A stretch of 48,961 nucleotides of DNA from Actinomycetes bacterium (GTDB lineage: Bacteria; Actinomycetota; Acidimicrobiia; IMCC26256; PALSA-610). Position numbers and translations under genes: made by a program. The notes below the pieces were generated by a model. It saw nothing but the letters and a program-made list of their open reading frames with translations. It had not been told where the DNA came from and made no database searches. The stretch covers positions 1-48,961 of the forward strand of contig JANYBW010000031.1 in assembly GCA_025360585.1 (NCBI GenBank). Reading direction: 5' to 3'. Of the stretch, positions 16,865 to 24,431 are shown piece after piece; within the stretch, counting starts at the first letter, position 1, and each line of letters starts with the position of its first letter.

Positions 16865-16894
16865 ATTACAGCACCGAAATTACATCAGTGTCAA
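16865..16894 (-). promoter_or_regulatory. nrdJ promoter
   Basis: On the minus strand, a perfect -35 TTGACA (16889-16894), an 18-bp spacer and -10 TGTAAT (16865-16870) form a near-consensus housekeeping promoter. The expected start is near 16858, leaving a leader of about 140 nt before the nrdJ ATG. Confidence 0.75.
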
Positions 16895-16979
16895 CTTATT
16901 GCGTCCGCGTCAACCCCGGTCAGAGGGCATTCGCGAAAGTTTGCGCTCGTGAAAACAATCACGCGTCCGGGATGTCCGT

Positions 16980-17456
16980 TCAGCGTGCTTTGGGCGCTGT
17001 CAGTTTGTTGAGTTCGCCGAGCTCCCGAGCAAAGTCCGCGGCATCTTCGAAACCCTTATAGACCGACGCAAACCGCAAATACGCGACTTGATCGACCCCT
17101 CGCAGTTGCTCGAGCACCGCGACCCCAATCACATCCGAGGCGACCTCACTCCCAAGGCTGCGCAAGTGCGATTCCACTTGATTGACAATTTCGTGTACAG
17201 CATCAACAGCGATACGGCCGCTCGCCGCGCGTTCAATACCAGCTACCAACTTCAAACCGTCGAACGGCTCGATTGTGCCGCCGCGTTTACGAACCCACAC
17301 GACAACTTCTTCGACTCGCTCGTATGTGGTGAACCGTTGCGCGCAAGCCAGGCATTCACGACGACGTCGGATCGCGCCGCCGCTATCAGCAGCGCGTGAA
17401 TCCACCACCTTGTCGTTATCGGTCTGACAATACGGGCAGCGCACATCGCGAAACAT
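16980..17456 (-). CDS. nrdR: Transcriptional repressor NrdR
   Basis: A 158-residue NrdR with the N-terminal zinc ribbon (C7, C10, C35, C38: RCPYC and CLAC) and an ATP-cone domain (about residues 50-140). NrdR senses dATP/ATP through the ATP cone and represses ribonucleotide reductase genes. The RRRREC and RFTTYER segments are characteristic. Gene order supports the call: the class II reductase gene nrdJ follows directly on the same strand, with a promoter between them. Upstream, 39 nt away, is the LysM gene of the lexA block, so nrdR may also be reached by that SOS-controlled transcript. Length is typical for the family. Confidence 0.96.
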   Translation of the reverse strand: MFRDVRCPYCQTDNDKVVDSRAADSGGAIRRRRECLACAQRFTTYERVEEVVVWVRKRGGTIEPFDGLKLVAGIERAASGRIAVDAVHEIVNQVESHLRSLGSEVASDVIGVAVLEQLRGVDQVAYLRFASVYKGFEDAADFARELGELNKLTAPKAR

Positions 17457-17495
17457 ACCCCCGATAGCACTCCTGGCTACTTACTGGATGAAGCG

Positions 17496-17945
17496 CTACT
17501 GACTGGCCCAGTCGATCAGGTCGCCGGGCTCAATCACCGAACTGCCGCGTGCCTGCACCATGAGATCAACGACCGCTCGCGGATCATCGTTGGGAGCGAC
17601 GACCCGAGCGATCGACCACAGCGTGTCGCCGGTACGGACGCGGTAGTGGATCGTCGCGACCGTGACCGGGGAGACCTTCGTATCGTGGCCCACGGCCTCT
17701 GCGGCTTGCGCAGTCACGAACACCAGCCCCAACCCGAGTACACCTGCAACAACCCGGCGCCGGCGAAACGCAGCAGCAGAGGGCCGTTCGTGGAGGCGAA
17801 CTCGGGTAGGGGCGACCGAGCGAGCGGTGGCCGGAGGCGCTGAGCGCAGCAACCGACCGGATGATGGCTTCGAATACGCGGGATTTGAAGTCGTGTGATT
17901 TGAGGTCGCGGGGTTTGGCGTTGTGGTTGCAAACATGACTGACAT
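17496..17945 (-). CDS. LysM-domain membrane protein, SOS-controlled (Rv2719c/DivS-like position)
   Basis: A 149-residue protein with a Ser/Thr/Pro-rich cytoplasmic N-terminus, one transmembrane segment after RRRR (VVAGVLGLGLVFVTAQA), and a C-terminal LysM domain (HYRVRTGDTLWSIA ... IEPGDLIDW) that would bind peptidoglycan outside the cell. The ATG at 17945 is preferred because AGGAG lies 7 nt upstream. It is divergent from lexA, and a LexA box overlaps its predicted -10. In Mycobacterium and Corynebacterium the LysM gene in this position (Rv2719c/ChiZ, DivS) is SOS-induced and slows division. The same role is inferred here from position and architecture, not from detailed similarity. Confidence 0.8.
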   Translation of the reverse strand: MSVMFATTTPNPATSNHTTSNPAYSKPSSGRLLRSAPPATARSVAPTRVRLHERPSAAAFRRRRVVAGVLGLGLVFVTAQAAEAVGHDTKVSPVTVATIHYRVRTGDTLWSIARVVAPNDDPRAVVDLMVQARGSSVIEPGDLIDWASQ

Positions 17946-18055
17946 TGCGGAGCTCCTGGATTCTCGACCCATACGCGATCTGCGCGGTACGGGTGGCGCT
18001 GGCTTCGATCAGCGCTGCGAACATGACAACACGGGGGTGAGACATCGACATCTCA

Positions 18056-18069
18056 CGAACGCATGTTCT
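18056..18069. promoter_or_regulatory. LexA (SOS) box 1
   Basis: CGAACGCATGTTCT matches the actinobacterial SOS box CGAAC-N4-GTTYG with one end mismatch. It covers the predicted -10 (GAACAT on the minus strand, 18063-18068) of the LysM gene promoter, so LexA would repress that gene. Confidence 0.7.
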
Positions 18070-18091
18070 GCGATCAGACGTTCGATGTCAA
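18063..18091 (-). promoter_or_regulatory. Predicted promoter of the LysM gene
   Basis: On the minus strand, -35 TTGACA (18086-18091), a 17-bp spacer and a weak -10 GAACAT (18063-18068). The -10 lies inside LexA box 1. The expected leader is about 110 nt. Confidence 0.5.
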
Positions 18092-18099
18092 GGAAATAT

Positions 18100-18113
18100 C
18101 GAACGAATGTTTG
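18100..18113. promoter_or_regulatory. LexA (SOS) box 2
   Basis: CGAACGAATGTTTG is an exact match to CGAAC-N4-GTTYG. It overlaps the -35 of the lexA promoter, giving lexA autorepression. Confidence 0.88.
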
Positions 18114-18139
18114 CTACGAACGTCTGATCGTGTTACGAT
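18111..18139 (+). promoter_or_regulatory. lexA promoter
   Basis: TTGCTA (18111-18116), 17-bp spacer, TACGAT (18134-18139). The expected start is at about 18146-18147, i.e. at the ATG at 18147, which predicts a leaderless lexA mRNA. Confidence 0.7.
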
Positions 18140-18146
18140 GATCTGC

Positions 18147-18902
18147 ATGGTCCCCAAATCCAGCCCCAAATCCAGCCCCAAATCCAGCACCAGCCCGACC
18201 AACCCCAACGCGGCCACCCGAACGCCAGCCAGCCAGCCAGCCACCCGAACGCCAGCCAGCAAACCGGTCCGCCGAATGGAGGGCCTCACGGCTCGTCAAC
18301 GGCAAGTGTTGGAGTTCATCAATGACGAAGTGCGCGACCGTGGCTATCCGCCATCGGTGCGAGAAATTGGTGAGGCGGTGGGATTGTCCTCGCCTTCGAC
18401 GGTGCATGCGCACCTAGGAGCTTTGCAAGACAAGGGCTTTTTGCGTCGAGACCCCAGTAAACCTCGCGCGATCGAAATTGCGTACGAGCCGATGTCCGCG
18501 GCACCAGTCGAGCGCGCAACGATTCGTTACGTGCCGCTGGTCGGCCATGTTGCGGCCGGAACGGGCGTGCTCGCTGAGGAGCACATCGAAGAGACGCTGC
18601 CGTTGCCCGAAGATTTTACCGGCCCGGGCGACCTGTTTATGGTGAAGGTTCGCGGCGATTCAATGATCGAGGCTGGTATTTTCGACGGCGATCACATCGT
18701 GGTACGGGTGCAAGCGACGGCAGATCCGGGCGACATTGTGGTTGCCGGTATTCCTGGCGAAGAAGCGACCGTCAAGACGTACCTCCGCAAACGCAACAAG
18801 ATCGTGCTGCGCCCAGCAAATCCGGCGCTCACCGACATGATCTTTGAGCCCGATGAGATTTCGATCTACGGGAAAGTCGTGACGGTGTTGCGCCGTTTGT
18901 AG
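18147..18902 (+). CDS. lexA: SOS repressor LexA
   Basis: A 252-residue LexA: winged-helix DNA-binding domain (LTARQRQVLEFI, about residues 47-58, with recognition helix near SSPSTVHAHL) and an S24 autoprotease domain. The cleavage site is A137-G138 (HVAAGTG), and the catalytic pair is S172 (RGDSMIEAG) and K210 (EATVKTYLR); the spacing matches E. coli LexA. RecA filaments stimulate its self-cleavage and recA is also in this window. The ATG at 18147 is chosen since the -10 covers the ATG at 18138. The first 43 residues are a Ser/Pro/Thr-rich extension encoded by tandem repeats, and a further in-frame ATG at 18276 sits right before the DNA-binding domain. Two LexA boxes lie upstream. Confidence 0.95.
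   Translation: MVPKSSPKSSPKSSTSPTNPNAATRTPASQPATRTPASKPVRRMEGLTARQRQVLEFINDEVRDRGYPPSVREIGEAVGLSSPSTVHAHLGALQDKGFLRRDPSKPRAIEIAYEPMSAAPVERATIRYVPLVGHVAAGTGVLAEEHIEETLPLPEDFTGPGDLFMVKVRGDSMIEAGIFDGDHIVVRVQATADPGDIVVAGIPGEEATVKTYLRKRNKIVLRPANPALTDMIFEPDEISIYGKVVTVLRRL
18152..18260 (+). repeat. Tandem repeats within the lexA N-terminal coding region
   Basis: Three exact 12-bp copies of CCCCAAATCCAG (18152-18187), then a 21-nt segment starting GCCACCCGAACGCC repeated 27 bp apart (18213-18233 and 18240-18260). All units are multiples of three and keep the reading frame, encoding PKSS-type and TRTPASxPA-type repeats. Confidence 0.85.
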
Positions 18903-18918
18903 CGTGACGGTGTTGCGC
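18878..18918 (+). repeat. Partial tandem duplication across the lexA stop codon
   Basis: The 16-mer CGTGACGGTGTTGCGC occurs at 18878-18893 and 18903-18918, a 25-bp period spanning the end of lexA. Confidence 0.6.
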
Positions 18919-18985
18919 TTGTCCGAGTGGATGATTTTGGGTTTCATCCTCGGGTCGGTCGAGCTGCGTTCCGAAGTCACTGAGC

Positions 18986-19618
18986 GTGACCATCGATACC
19001 GCGCAAGGTGAACAGCTCGCCCTTCGGGCTTGGGCACGCCTTTCCATTGATGGTGTTGGTCTCATCGAAGGCGAAGTCGTCGGTTTCAATAGGGCGATTG
19101 TGGTCGTGGCGATCGCGGAAGCTGTGCGGGTTCCGCGAGATCGGGTCGCAACAATTTCGCTCGGTGTCGACGCTGAAGAAGCTCAAGGTCTGCTGGGGAC
19201 GACGATGTTGGCGGTCACGCACGCAGATGGCCGCCGGTGCGTAGCTGTTGCGTTGGCCGACGACGGTGAGTTGCGCCAGCGAACCCGTATCAGAGTCCCG
19301 TTTGATACTCGGGTTGATGCCATGGTCATCACTAGTCGAACGACGTCGGACCATACATACAAATACACCGCGTTTGATTTATCGACCAAGGGCATCGGGG
19401 TCCACGGACCGCGAGAAATTCCGTTGCGCAGCGAAGCGCTACTGCGGTTCGCGGTTCCGCCGCACCGCGGGACGATCGTGCAAGTGCGCGGGGTTGTCGC
19501 GTATTGCCGTGCCGTAAATCCTCGTAGTTTTCAGGTTGGTTTTGAGTTCGATCGGGTTGGCCGTAGCCAGATCCAACAGCTGCATGCTGCGGTCACCCAT
19601 TTGGCGAACCACTCCTAG
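18986..19618 (+). CDS. PilZ-domain protein, copy 1
   Basis: A 210-residue protein with an N-terminal beta-rich domain (about 1-95) and a C-terminal PilZ domain (about 97-205). The PilZ c-di-GMP motifs are present: an Arg-rich RQRTRIRVPF at the domain start and DLSTKGIG (the D/NxSxxG motif). PilZ proteins bind cyclic di-GMP and adjust motility, exopolysaccharide or cell-envelope functions. The N-terminal domain is shared with the next gene (AWARLSIDGVG ... EVVGF ... LGVD ... THADGRRC) and I do not recognise it as the standard YcgR domain. It starts at GTG, 83 nt after lexA, and is followed 29 nt later by its paralogue. No signal peptide or membrane helix is visible. Confidence 0.82.
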   Translation: MTIDTAQGEQLALRAWARLSIDGVGLIEGEVVGFNRAIVVVAIAEAVRVPRDRVATISLGVDAEEAQGLLGTTMLAVTHADGRRCVAVALADDGELRQRTRIRVPFDTRVDAMVITSRTTSDHTYKYTAFDLSTKGIGVHGPREIPLRSEALLRFAVPPHRGTIVQVRGVVAYCRAVNPRSFQVGFEFDRVGRSQIQQLHAAVTHLANHS

Positions 19619-19647
19619 AGAGAGCGCCGTTAGGCGATACAACATTC

Positions 19648-20352
19648 ATGCTTCAAGACGAGCTTGCGCATGCCGACATCCATTGCATGAATGAAGTCAT
19701 CGCACCCTTGAGCCCGAGGCGAAGTGAAGCATGGGCCGAGATCTACATCGAAGGTGTGGGGACGTTTGCGGGTGAGGTCGTGGGTTTCGATCCGCAGCAC
19801 ACCGTGGTTGCGTTCGCAGATCCCGTGTCGATACCGAGCGGCCGGGCTGTGGTCCTTGCGCTCGGTGTCGATGACGAACAAGGCCAGGGCGTCTCGGGCA
19901 CTTCGATCGCGACACTCACCCATGCGGACGGCCGCTGCTGCGTCGCCATTGCATTGAACGAAAGTATCGACCGGCGCACGCTCACCACCAGCGACGAACG
20001 CCGTCGCAAGGCGAGGGTGCCGTTCGTGACTCGGATTGAGGTTATGGCCATCACGGCGAAGAAATCGGGCGACACGAATTTTCGCTGCGAGGCGTATGAC
20101 TTGTCGACGCGAGGAATGGGCGCCGTATCGCACAAGGAAATCAAGCGCGCCAGCACGGTGTTACTTCGATTTGCGCTGCCACCGCATCGCGGCGCCACGG
20201 CACAGGTTCGCGCGAGTGTTGCCTACTCCCGTGCCCTTGGCGCAGACCTCGGGATACAACTCGGTTTCGAGTTCGAACGGGTGAGCGCGTCGCAGCTCCT
20301 ACAACTCAATACCGCGATCAACTACCTCTCGAGGACAGCCGTCGAGCAATAG
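19648..20352 (+). CDS. PilZ-domain protein, copy 2
   Basis: A 234-residue paralogue of the preceding gene with the same two-domain plan. Shared N-terminal landmarks are AWAEIYIEGVG, EVVGF, LGVDDEQGQGVSGT and THADGRCC. PilZ motifs are ERRRKARVPF and DLSTRGMG, so c-di-GMP binding looks intact. The C-terminal part (LLRFALPPHRG ... LGFEFERV) aligns with copy 1 throughout, showing an intact tandem duplication rather than a remnant. The start at 19648 is uncertain because no strong ribosome-binding site is visible; the ATG at 19687 is the alternative and would begin closer to the conserved domain. The gene ends 8 nt from the convergent dapE stop. Confidence 0.82.
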   Translation: MLQDELAHADIHCMNEVIAPLSPRRSEAWAEIYIEGVGTFAGEVVGFDPQHTVVAFADPVSIPSGRAVVLALGVDDEQGQGVSGTSIATLTHADGRCCVAIALNESIDRRTLTTSDERRRKARVPFVTRIEVMAITAKKSGDTNFRCEAYDLSTRGMGAVSHKEIKRASTVLLRFALPPHRGATAQVRASVAYSRALGADLGIQLGFEFERVSASQLLQLNTAINYLSRTAVEQ

Positions 20353-20360
20353 CGATTGCG

Positions 20361-21455
20361 CTATTCGAGACCCAAAAAGCGTGCCAGCACACCGTAGGCA
20401 CCGATAATTTCGCGACAATCGACGCGCTCTTGGGCAGTATGGGCAAGCGTCGGATCCCCAGGACCAAAGTTGACGGCGGGGATGCCGCGGCTGGCGAATC
20501 GCGCAACGTCGGTCCACCCCAATTTTGGCCGGACAGCCAGATCGAGGGTGCCGATGAACTGGGCTACCAGTGGGTTCATCAGATTTGGTGCCGCTGCGGG
20601 CGAAAAGTTCACGACCGTGATTTCATCGGCGCCGAACAGCAGCGCTCGCAGCTGGTCCTCGGCCTCGGCACTCGTCCAGCACGGCGCAAATCGCCGATTG
20701 ACAATAATGCGACACTCGTCGGGGACGACATTGTTTGCGACTCCTCCATCGATGCGCACAACTTGTACGGATTCACGAAATTCCAGACCATCGACGGTTT
20801 GGGTACCAGGGTCGTGCGCCGCGATCCGGGTAAGGACTTCGCTCGCGGCATGTATCGCGTTGCGGCCCATCCACGGTCGAGCCGTATGGGCTCGCGCGCC
20901 TCGAAATGTTGCGCCAAGATGCAGAGTCCCTTGGCAACCGGCTTCAACCCACGTGCCGGTCGGCTCCATGAGAATCGCGAAATCGCCAGTAACCAGATCG
21001 GCGTGCGTTGCGAACAGTGCTTTGAGGCCGTTGTGGGCATCGGCGACTTCTTCGCCCTCATACCAAAACAGCGTCACATCGAAGCCCGGATCCTGCTCAC
21101 TGATTGTTTCCGCGAGCCGCAGCATGACTGCAAGGCCCGCTTTCATATCGGCGGTTCCGAGACCGTGCAGTATCAAGCCGTCGCGGCGCGGCGTTTGATT
21201 CCCGTTCGCGGGGACGGTATCGGTATGGCCGCCGATCACGACTCGCTGGGAGCGTCCGAGATTGGTTCGGGCGACAATATTGTTGTTGACCCGAATGATT
21301 TCGAGCTTCGGTGCCCGCAACCTCAATCGAGCTTCCAGCGCGTCGGTGAGCGGCGCTTCGTTGGGAAACTCCGATGGCACCGCGCAGAGCGCTTCGGTTA
21401 GCCCGACAAGATCCGCGGCATCGTGTTCGCGCACCGATCGTAAAAGCGCCTCCAT
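20361..21455 (-). CDS. dapE: Succinyl-diaminopimelate desuccinylase
   Basis: A 364-residue M20-family metallohydrolase that removes succinate from N-succinyl-LL-diaminopimelate in lysine and peptidoglycan synthesis. Metal and catalytic residues are visible: H77 and D79 (GGHTDTVP), D103 (GTADMKAG), and E135/E136 (YEGEE). The ATG at 21455 overlaps the dapD stop by one base (TAATG), a usual translational coupling. An open frame extends 95 codons upstream but is inside dapD in another frame and lacks conserved sequence, so it was rejected. It is the last gene of a ten-gene minus-strand run and follows dapC and dapD, completing the succinylase branch. The assignment rests on motifs and on the adjacent dapC and dapD genes. 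Confidence 0.93.
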   Translation of the reverse strand: MEALLRSVREHDAADLVGLTEALCAVPSEFPNEAPLTDALEARLRLRAPKLEIIRVNNNIVARTNLGRSQRVVIGGHTDTVPANGNQTPRRDGLILHGLGTADMKAGLAVMLRLAETISEQDPGFDVTLFWYEGEEVADAHNGLKALFATHADLVTGDFAILMEPTGTWVEAGCQGTLHLGATFRGARAHTARPWMGRNAIHAASEVLTRIAAHDPGTQTVDGLEFRESVQVVRIDGGVANNVVPDECRIIVNRRFAPCWTSAEAEDQLRALLFGADEITVVNFSPAAAPNLMNPLVAQFIGTLDLAVRPKLGWTDVARFASRGIPAVNFGPGDPTLAHTAQERVDCREIIGAYGVLARFLGLE

Positions 21456-22282
21456 TAAGACACCACACCATGCTCGCGCAGCAGCTGGTTGAGCTGAAGT
21501 TTGTCGTGTTCTTGGCCTTCGTCGAGGTAGCGCAAAATCAATGCGCACGGCAGCCCGAAAGTTCCACCCGCGAACTCTTTCATGCGCGTGCCTTGCACCA
21601 CGATCGCCCGTTCTGGGATATCGCCGCGCGCGACTTCTTCGCCCGTGGCGGCGTCGATAACGGGCGTCGTTTTGGTGAGGATCAAGCCTGCACCCAGCTT
21701 GGCCCCTTTTCGAACTCGCGCTCCATCGACAACCATGCACCGGCTTCCGATAAAGCAGTCATCTTCGACGACAACCGGCACCGCATTCGGAGGTTCGAGC
21801 ACGCCACCGATCCCGACGCCACCCGAAAGGTGCACGTTCTTGCCGATTTGGGCACAGCTCGCAACAGTCGCCCAGGTATCGACCATGCTTCCCGAATCGA
21901 TGTACGCGCCGATGTTGACGTAGCTCGGCATCAGCACCACACCGCGGGCGAGAAACGAACCGAACCTCGCGCTCGCGCCGGGAACCACTCGTACCCCGGC
22001 TTCGACAAAGTCCTGTTTGAGTGGCAGCTTGTCGACGTAGTGAAACGGTCCAGCGTCAATCGCTTGCATCTCATTGACGCGAAACCACATCAAGATCGCG
22101 TGCTTCACCCATTCGTGCACGACAACATCGCCGTCGATCACTTCCGCGACCCGCACTTCACCGCGGTCGAGCATCGTGATGACCGAACGTACAGCTTCGT
22201 AGGCCTGGGGCCGCACCAAGACGGCTTCGTAGTCGGCGCCGGCTTCGAAAAGCTTGGTCATCGTTGCTGCGAGATCAATCAT
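21455..22282 (-). CDS. dapD: Tetrahydrodipicolinate N-succinyltransferase
   Basis: A 275-residue left-handed beta-helix acyltransferase that succinylates tetrahydrodipicolinate with succinyl-CoA. The central hexapeptide region carries the strongly conserved GSMVDTWATVASCAQIGKNV and GGVGIGGVLEP segments of the E. coli DapD type. Mycobacterial and streptomycete DapD, as I recall, belongs to a longer and quite different subgroup, so the proteobacterial-like form here is notable. The start is supported by AAGGAAG upstream of the ATG at 22282. It lies between dapC (11 nt upstream) and dapE (one-base overlap). The function is secure from sequence and from its two pathway neighbours. Confidence 0.94.
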   Translation of the reverse strand: MIDLAATMTKLFEAGADYEAVLVRPQAYEAVRSVITMLDRGEVRVAEVIDGDVVVHEWVKHAILMWFRVNEMQAIDAGPFHYVDKLPLKQDFVEAGVRVVPGASARFGSFLARGVVLMPSYVNIGAYIDSGSMVDTWATVASCAQIGKNVHLSGGVGIGGVLEPPNAVPVVVEDDCFIGSRCMVVDGARVRKGAKLGAGLILTKTTPVIDAATGEEVARGDIPERAIVVQGTRMKEFAGGTFGLPCALILRYLDEGQEHDKLQLNQLLREHGVVS

Positions 22283-22293
22283 TGAAAACTTCC

Positions 22294-23424
22294 TTAACGC
22301 ATTGGAGTATTGACGTTGTCGAAACGATCTAGCGCGCGGTGCAGGACCTCGTCGGGTTGCACGAGCGCGATGCGTGCGAACGGTTCGCCGGCCGCGCCGA
22401 AGGTAGCGCCCGGCGCGATCAACCAGCCAGCTCGGGCAAAGTATTCGGCGAGCTCGAAGCCGCCGATCGCGGGATCATCGTGACGAAGCCAGAGATAGAA
22501 CGGCATCGGGCCACCAACGTGATGAATGCCGTGTAGAGCGAGTCGCGCTAATACGAAATCCCGGCGGTGGCGATATCGTTCGTGTTGCTCCCGTACGTGT
22601 ACGTCGTCGCCGAGTGCACTGATCGCGGCGGCTTGCACCACGGTCGGAACAATCAATCCGGCTTCCCGGCGAAGATCGATCAATGGCCTAACGATTTCCT
22701 GATCTCCGAGGTAGAAACCGCAACGCATCCCGGCAAAATTCGAGCGTTTCGACAAGCTGTGGAGCGCGAGGACACCGTCGGTTCCGGTTTCAAGAATTGA
22801 GTGTGCTTCCGGCGCGTACTCCACGTAGCACTCGTCGCTGATCACAATCACCCCGTGGGAACGGCCCCACTGAGCGGCCTTCGCCAGGTGGTCAAGACCC
22901 GCGACCGAACCGGTGGGATTCCCAGGAATATTGAGCCACAAGATGCGGGCTCGTTGCGCGTCGTGCGGGTCGATGGAATCGAAATCCATGAGCCACTGGT
23001 CATCGAACGCGACGGGAACTGCTCGACATCCGGCAAACGACGCACCGACTGCGTACGTAGGGTACGAGACCGCGGGATACAAAATCGTGTCGCGGTCACC
23101 GCCTTGCGTCGCCCCTAGATGCGCGGCGATCGACGCAACAAATTCCTTGGTGCCAACGCACGCGCCGGCGTTGGCCGTATCGATCGAAGTTCCGAACGTG
23201 GCGTTACTCCACCGCACCGCGGCTTCTCGATACGCAAGGCTGCCAGCCGACAACGGATAGGGACCACTCAACGCCACGGCGTCACGCACTGCATCGGCAA
23301 CGAAGCTCGGCACAGGATCGCACGGTGTGCCGAGGTTGCAATCGATGACTCCATCGGGATGGCCGTTCGCGAGTGATGCGATCGCGGCGATTCGCTCGCG
23401 CACCGTCATCGAGGTGGGATCCAT
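22294..23424 (-). CDS. dapC: Succinyldiaminopimelate transaminase (class I/II aminotransferase)
   Basis: A PLP-dependent fold type I aminotransferase of about 376 residues. The PLP Lys is K226 in SLSKRSNFAGMRCGF, with NIPGNPTG and ISDECYVEY as the usual PLP-site motifs. The neighbouring dapD and dapE make N-succinyl-diaminopimelate aminotransferase the best reading; on sequence alone other class I aminotransferases would be possible. The start is taken as ATG at 23424, in a TGATG overlap with tyrA; a GTG one codon earlier is equivalent. A short acidic/hydrophobic N-terminus and normal length suggest a cytoplasmic enzyme. It occupies the link between the aromatic and the diaminopimelate parts of the cluster. 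Confidence 0.85.
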   Translation of the reverse strand: MDPTSMTVRERIAAIASLANGHPDGVIDCNLGTPCDPVPSFVADAVRDAVALSGPYPLSAGSLAYREAAVRWSNATFGTSIDTANAGACVGTKEFVASIAAHLGATQGGDRDTILYPAVSYPTYAVGASFAGCRAVPVAFDDQWLMDFDSIDPHDAQRARILWLNIPGNPTGSVAGLDHLAKAAQWGRSHGVIVISDECYVEYAPEAHSILETGTDGVLALHSLSKRSNFAGMRCGFYLGDQEIVRPLIDLRREAGLIVPTVVQAAAISALGDDVHVREQHERYRHRRDFVLARLALHGIHHVGGPMPFYLWLRHDDPAIGGFELAEYFARAGWLIAPGATFGAAGEPFARIALVQPDEVLHRALDRFDNVNTPMR

Positions 23425-24431
23425 CACGCGCCGCGTGTCGCGTTCGCCGTGATTCGCGGGGCCCGGACGTGCGCAATCGCCTGAAGACCCGGGCCTTCGA
23501 TATTGGTCACGTAGCCACCACTTCCGCCAAGGGCAAGCAGTTGCTCACGCGCATCGACGGCGCCGAGAGCGATTGTGCTGGGCACCCCAGTGCGTTCGTC
23601 GAAACGCGTACGGACCTCAACTCCGCGCGCAAAGAAGTCTTCAACCACCGCATGATCACGTCGCCGTAGCGCGTCGGCAACTACACGGAGATCCTGCGCG
23701 AGATCATCAACAATGGTCGAAACGGCATCGGCATTGTGGGCCAAGACGGAACTCCAAAATGAGGCTGGCGATCGAGCAACTCGCGTGCCATCTCGAAACG
23801 AACCCGCGGCCAATCCAAGGCGGAGTTCCTGGGCATCGTCGACTCCCGCGGCTGCGGCCAGACCGGCCGCAAGTACGTGCGGAAGATGGCTCACTACCGC
23901 GACAGCATCATCATGCGCGACCGCCGTCACAGGAACCACACCCGCGCCCGTGAGAATCGCCGAGCGCGCAACCGTCACCCAGTCGTCAAGATCGGTATTT
24001 GGTTCGCAAACGAGTGCCCAACGTGAGCCCGCGAACAAAGAATCGTTGGCCGCGGAGTACCCGAACTGTTCGCTACCGGCCATCGGATGCCCGCCAACGA
24101 ATCGCAAACCGTGCCGTCGCGCGGCCTCGATGACCGACACTTTGACCGAACCGACGTCGGTGACGATCACGTCGCTTTCGCACGACTTGATCGCCGCGAA
24201 TGTCGCCTCCATCGCGTCAACCGGCACCGCAACTACTACGACCGCGCCATCCACCACGACGTCGGACAACGCACCAATTCGGATACCGTCACCTTCGGCT
24301 TGTCGACACGTCAACGAATCAGTGTCAACACCCCAGACATCCATGTGGGGCACGAGTGCTTTGGCGACCGAGCCACCAATAAGCCCAAGCCCGACGACTA
24401 CCAATCGCGATGCTGCGCGGTCTCCACTCAT
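23424..24431 (-). CDS. tyrA: Prephenate dehydrogenase
   Basis: A 335-residue NAD(P)-dependent dehydrogenase that converts prephenate to 4-hydroxyphenylpyruvate for tyrosine (or arogenate to tyrosine). The dinucleotide-binding GLGLIGGS is at residues 14-21. The catalytic region has HPMAGSE (115-121) and SHLPH (181-185), both typical of TyrA. Arogenate and prephenate specificity cannot be separated from this alone. The ATG at 24431 overlaps the pheA stop by 4 nt (ATGA) and its own stop overlaps dapC, so it is translationally coupled on both sides. No ACT domain is evident at the C-terminus, so feedback control, if any, would need another route. Confidence 0.92.
   Translation of the reverse strand: MSGDRAASRLVVVGLGLIGGSVAKALVPHMDVWGVDTDSLTCRQAEGDGIRIGALSDVVVDGAVVVVAVPVDAMEATFAAIKSCESDVIVTDVGSVKVSVIEAARRHGLRFVGGHPMAGSEQFGYSAANDSLFAGSRWALVCEPNTDLDDWVTVARSAILTGAGVVPVTAVAHDDAVAVVSHLPHVLAAGLAAAAGVDDAQELRLGLAAGSFRDGTRVARSPASFWSSVLAHNADAVSTIVDDLAQDLRVVADALRRRDHAVVEDFFARGVEVRTRFDERTGVPSTIALGAVDAREQLLALGGSGGYVTNIEGPGLQAIAHVRAPRITANATRGA

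Noticed and set aside
20430-21401. Open reading frame of 323 codons on the plus strand opposite dapE
   Set aside because: Antisense shadow; dapE has the catalytic residues and coupled start.
21456-21740. A 95-codon N-terminal extension of dapE
   Set aside because: It overlaps the dapD coding region in another frame, is Arg-rich and unconserved, and the ATG at 21455 has a TAATG coupling with dapD.
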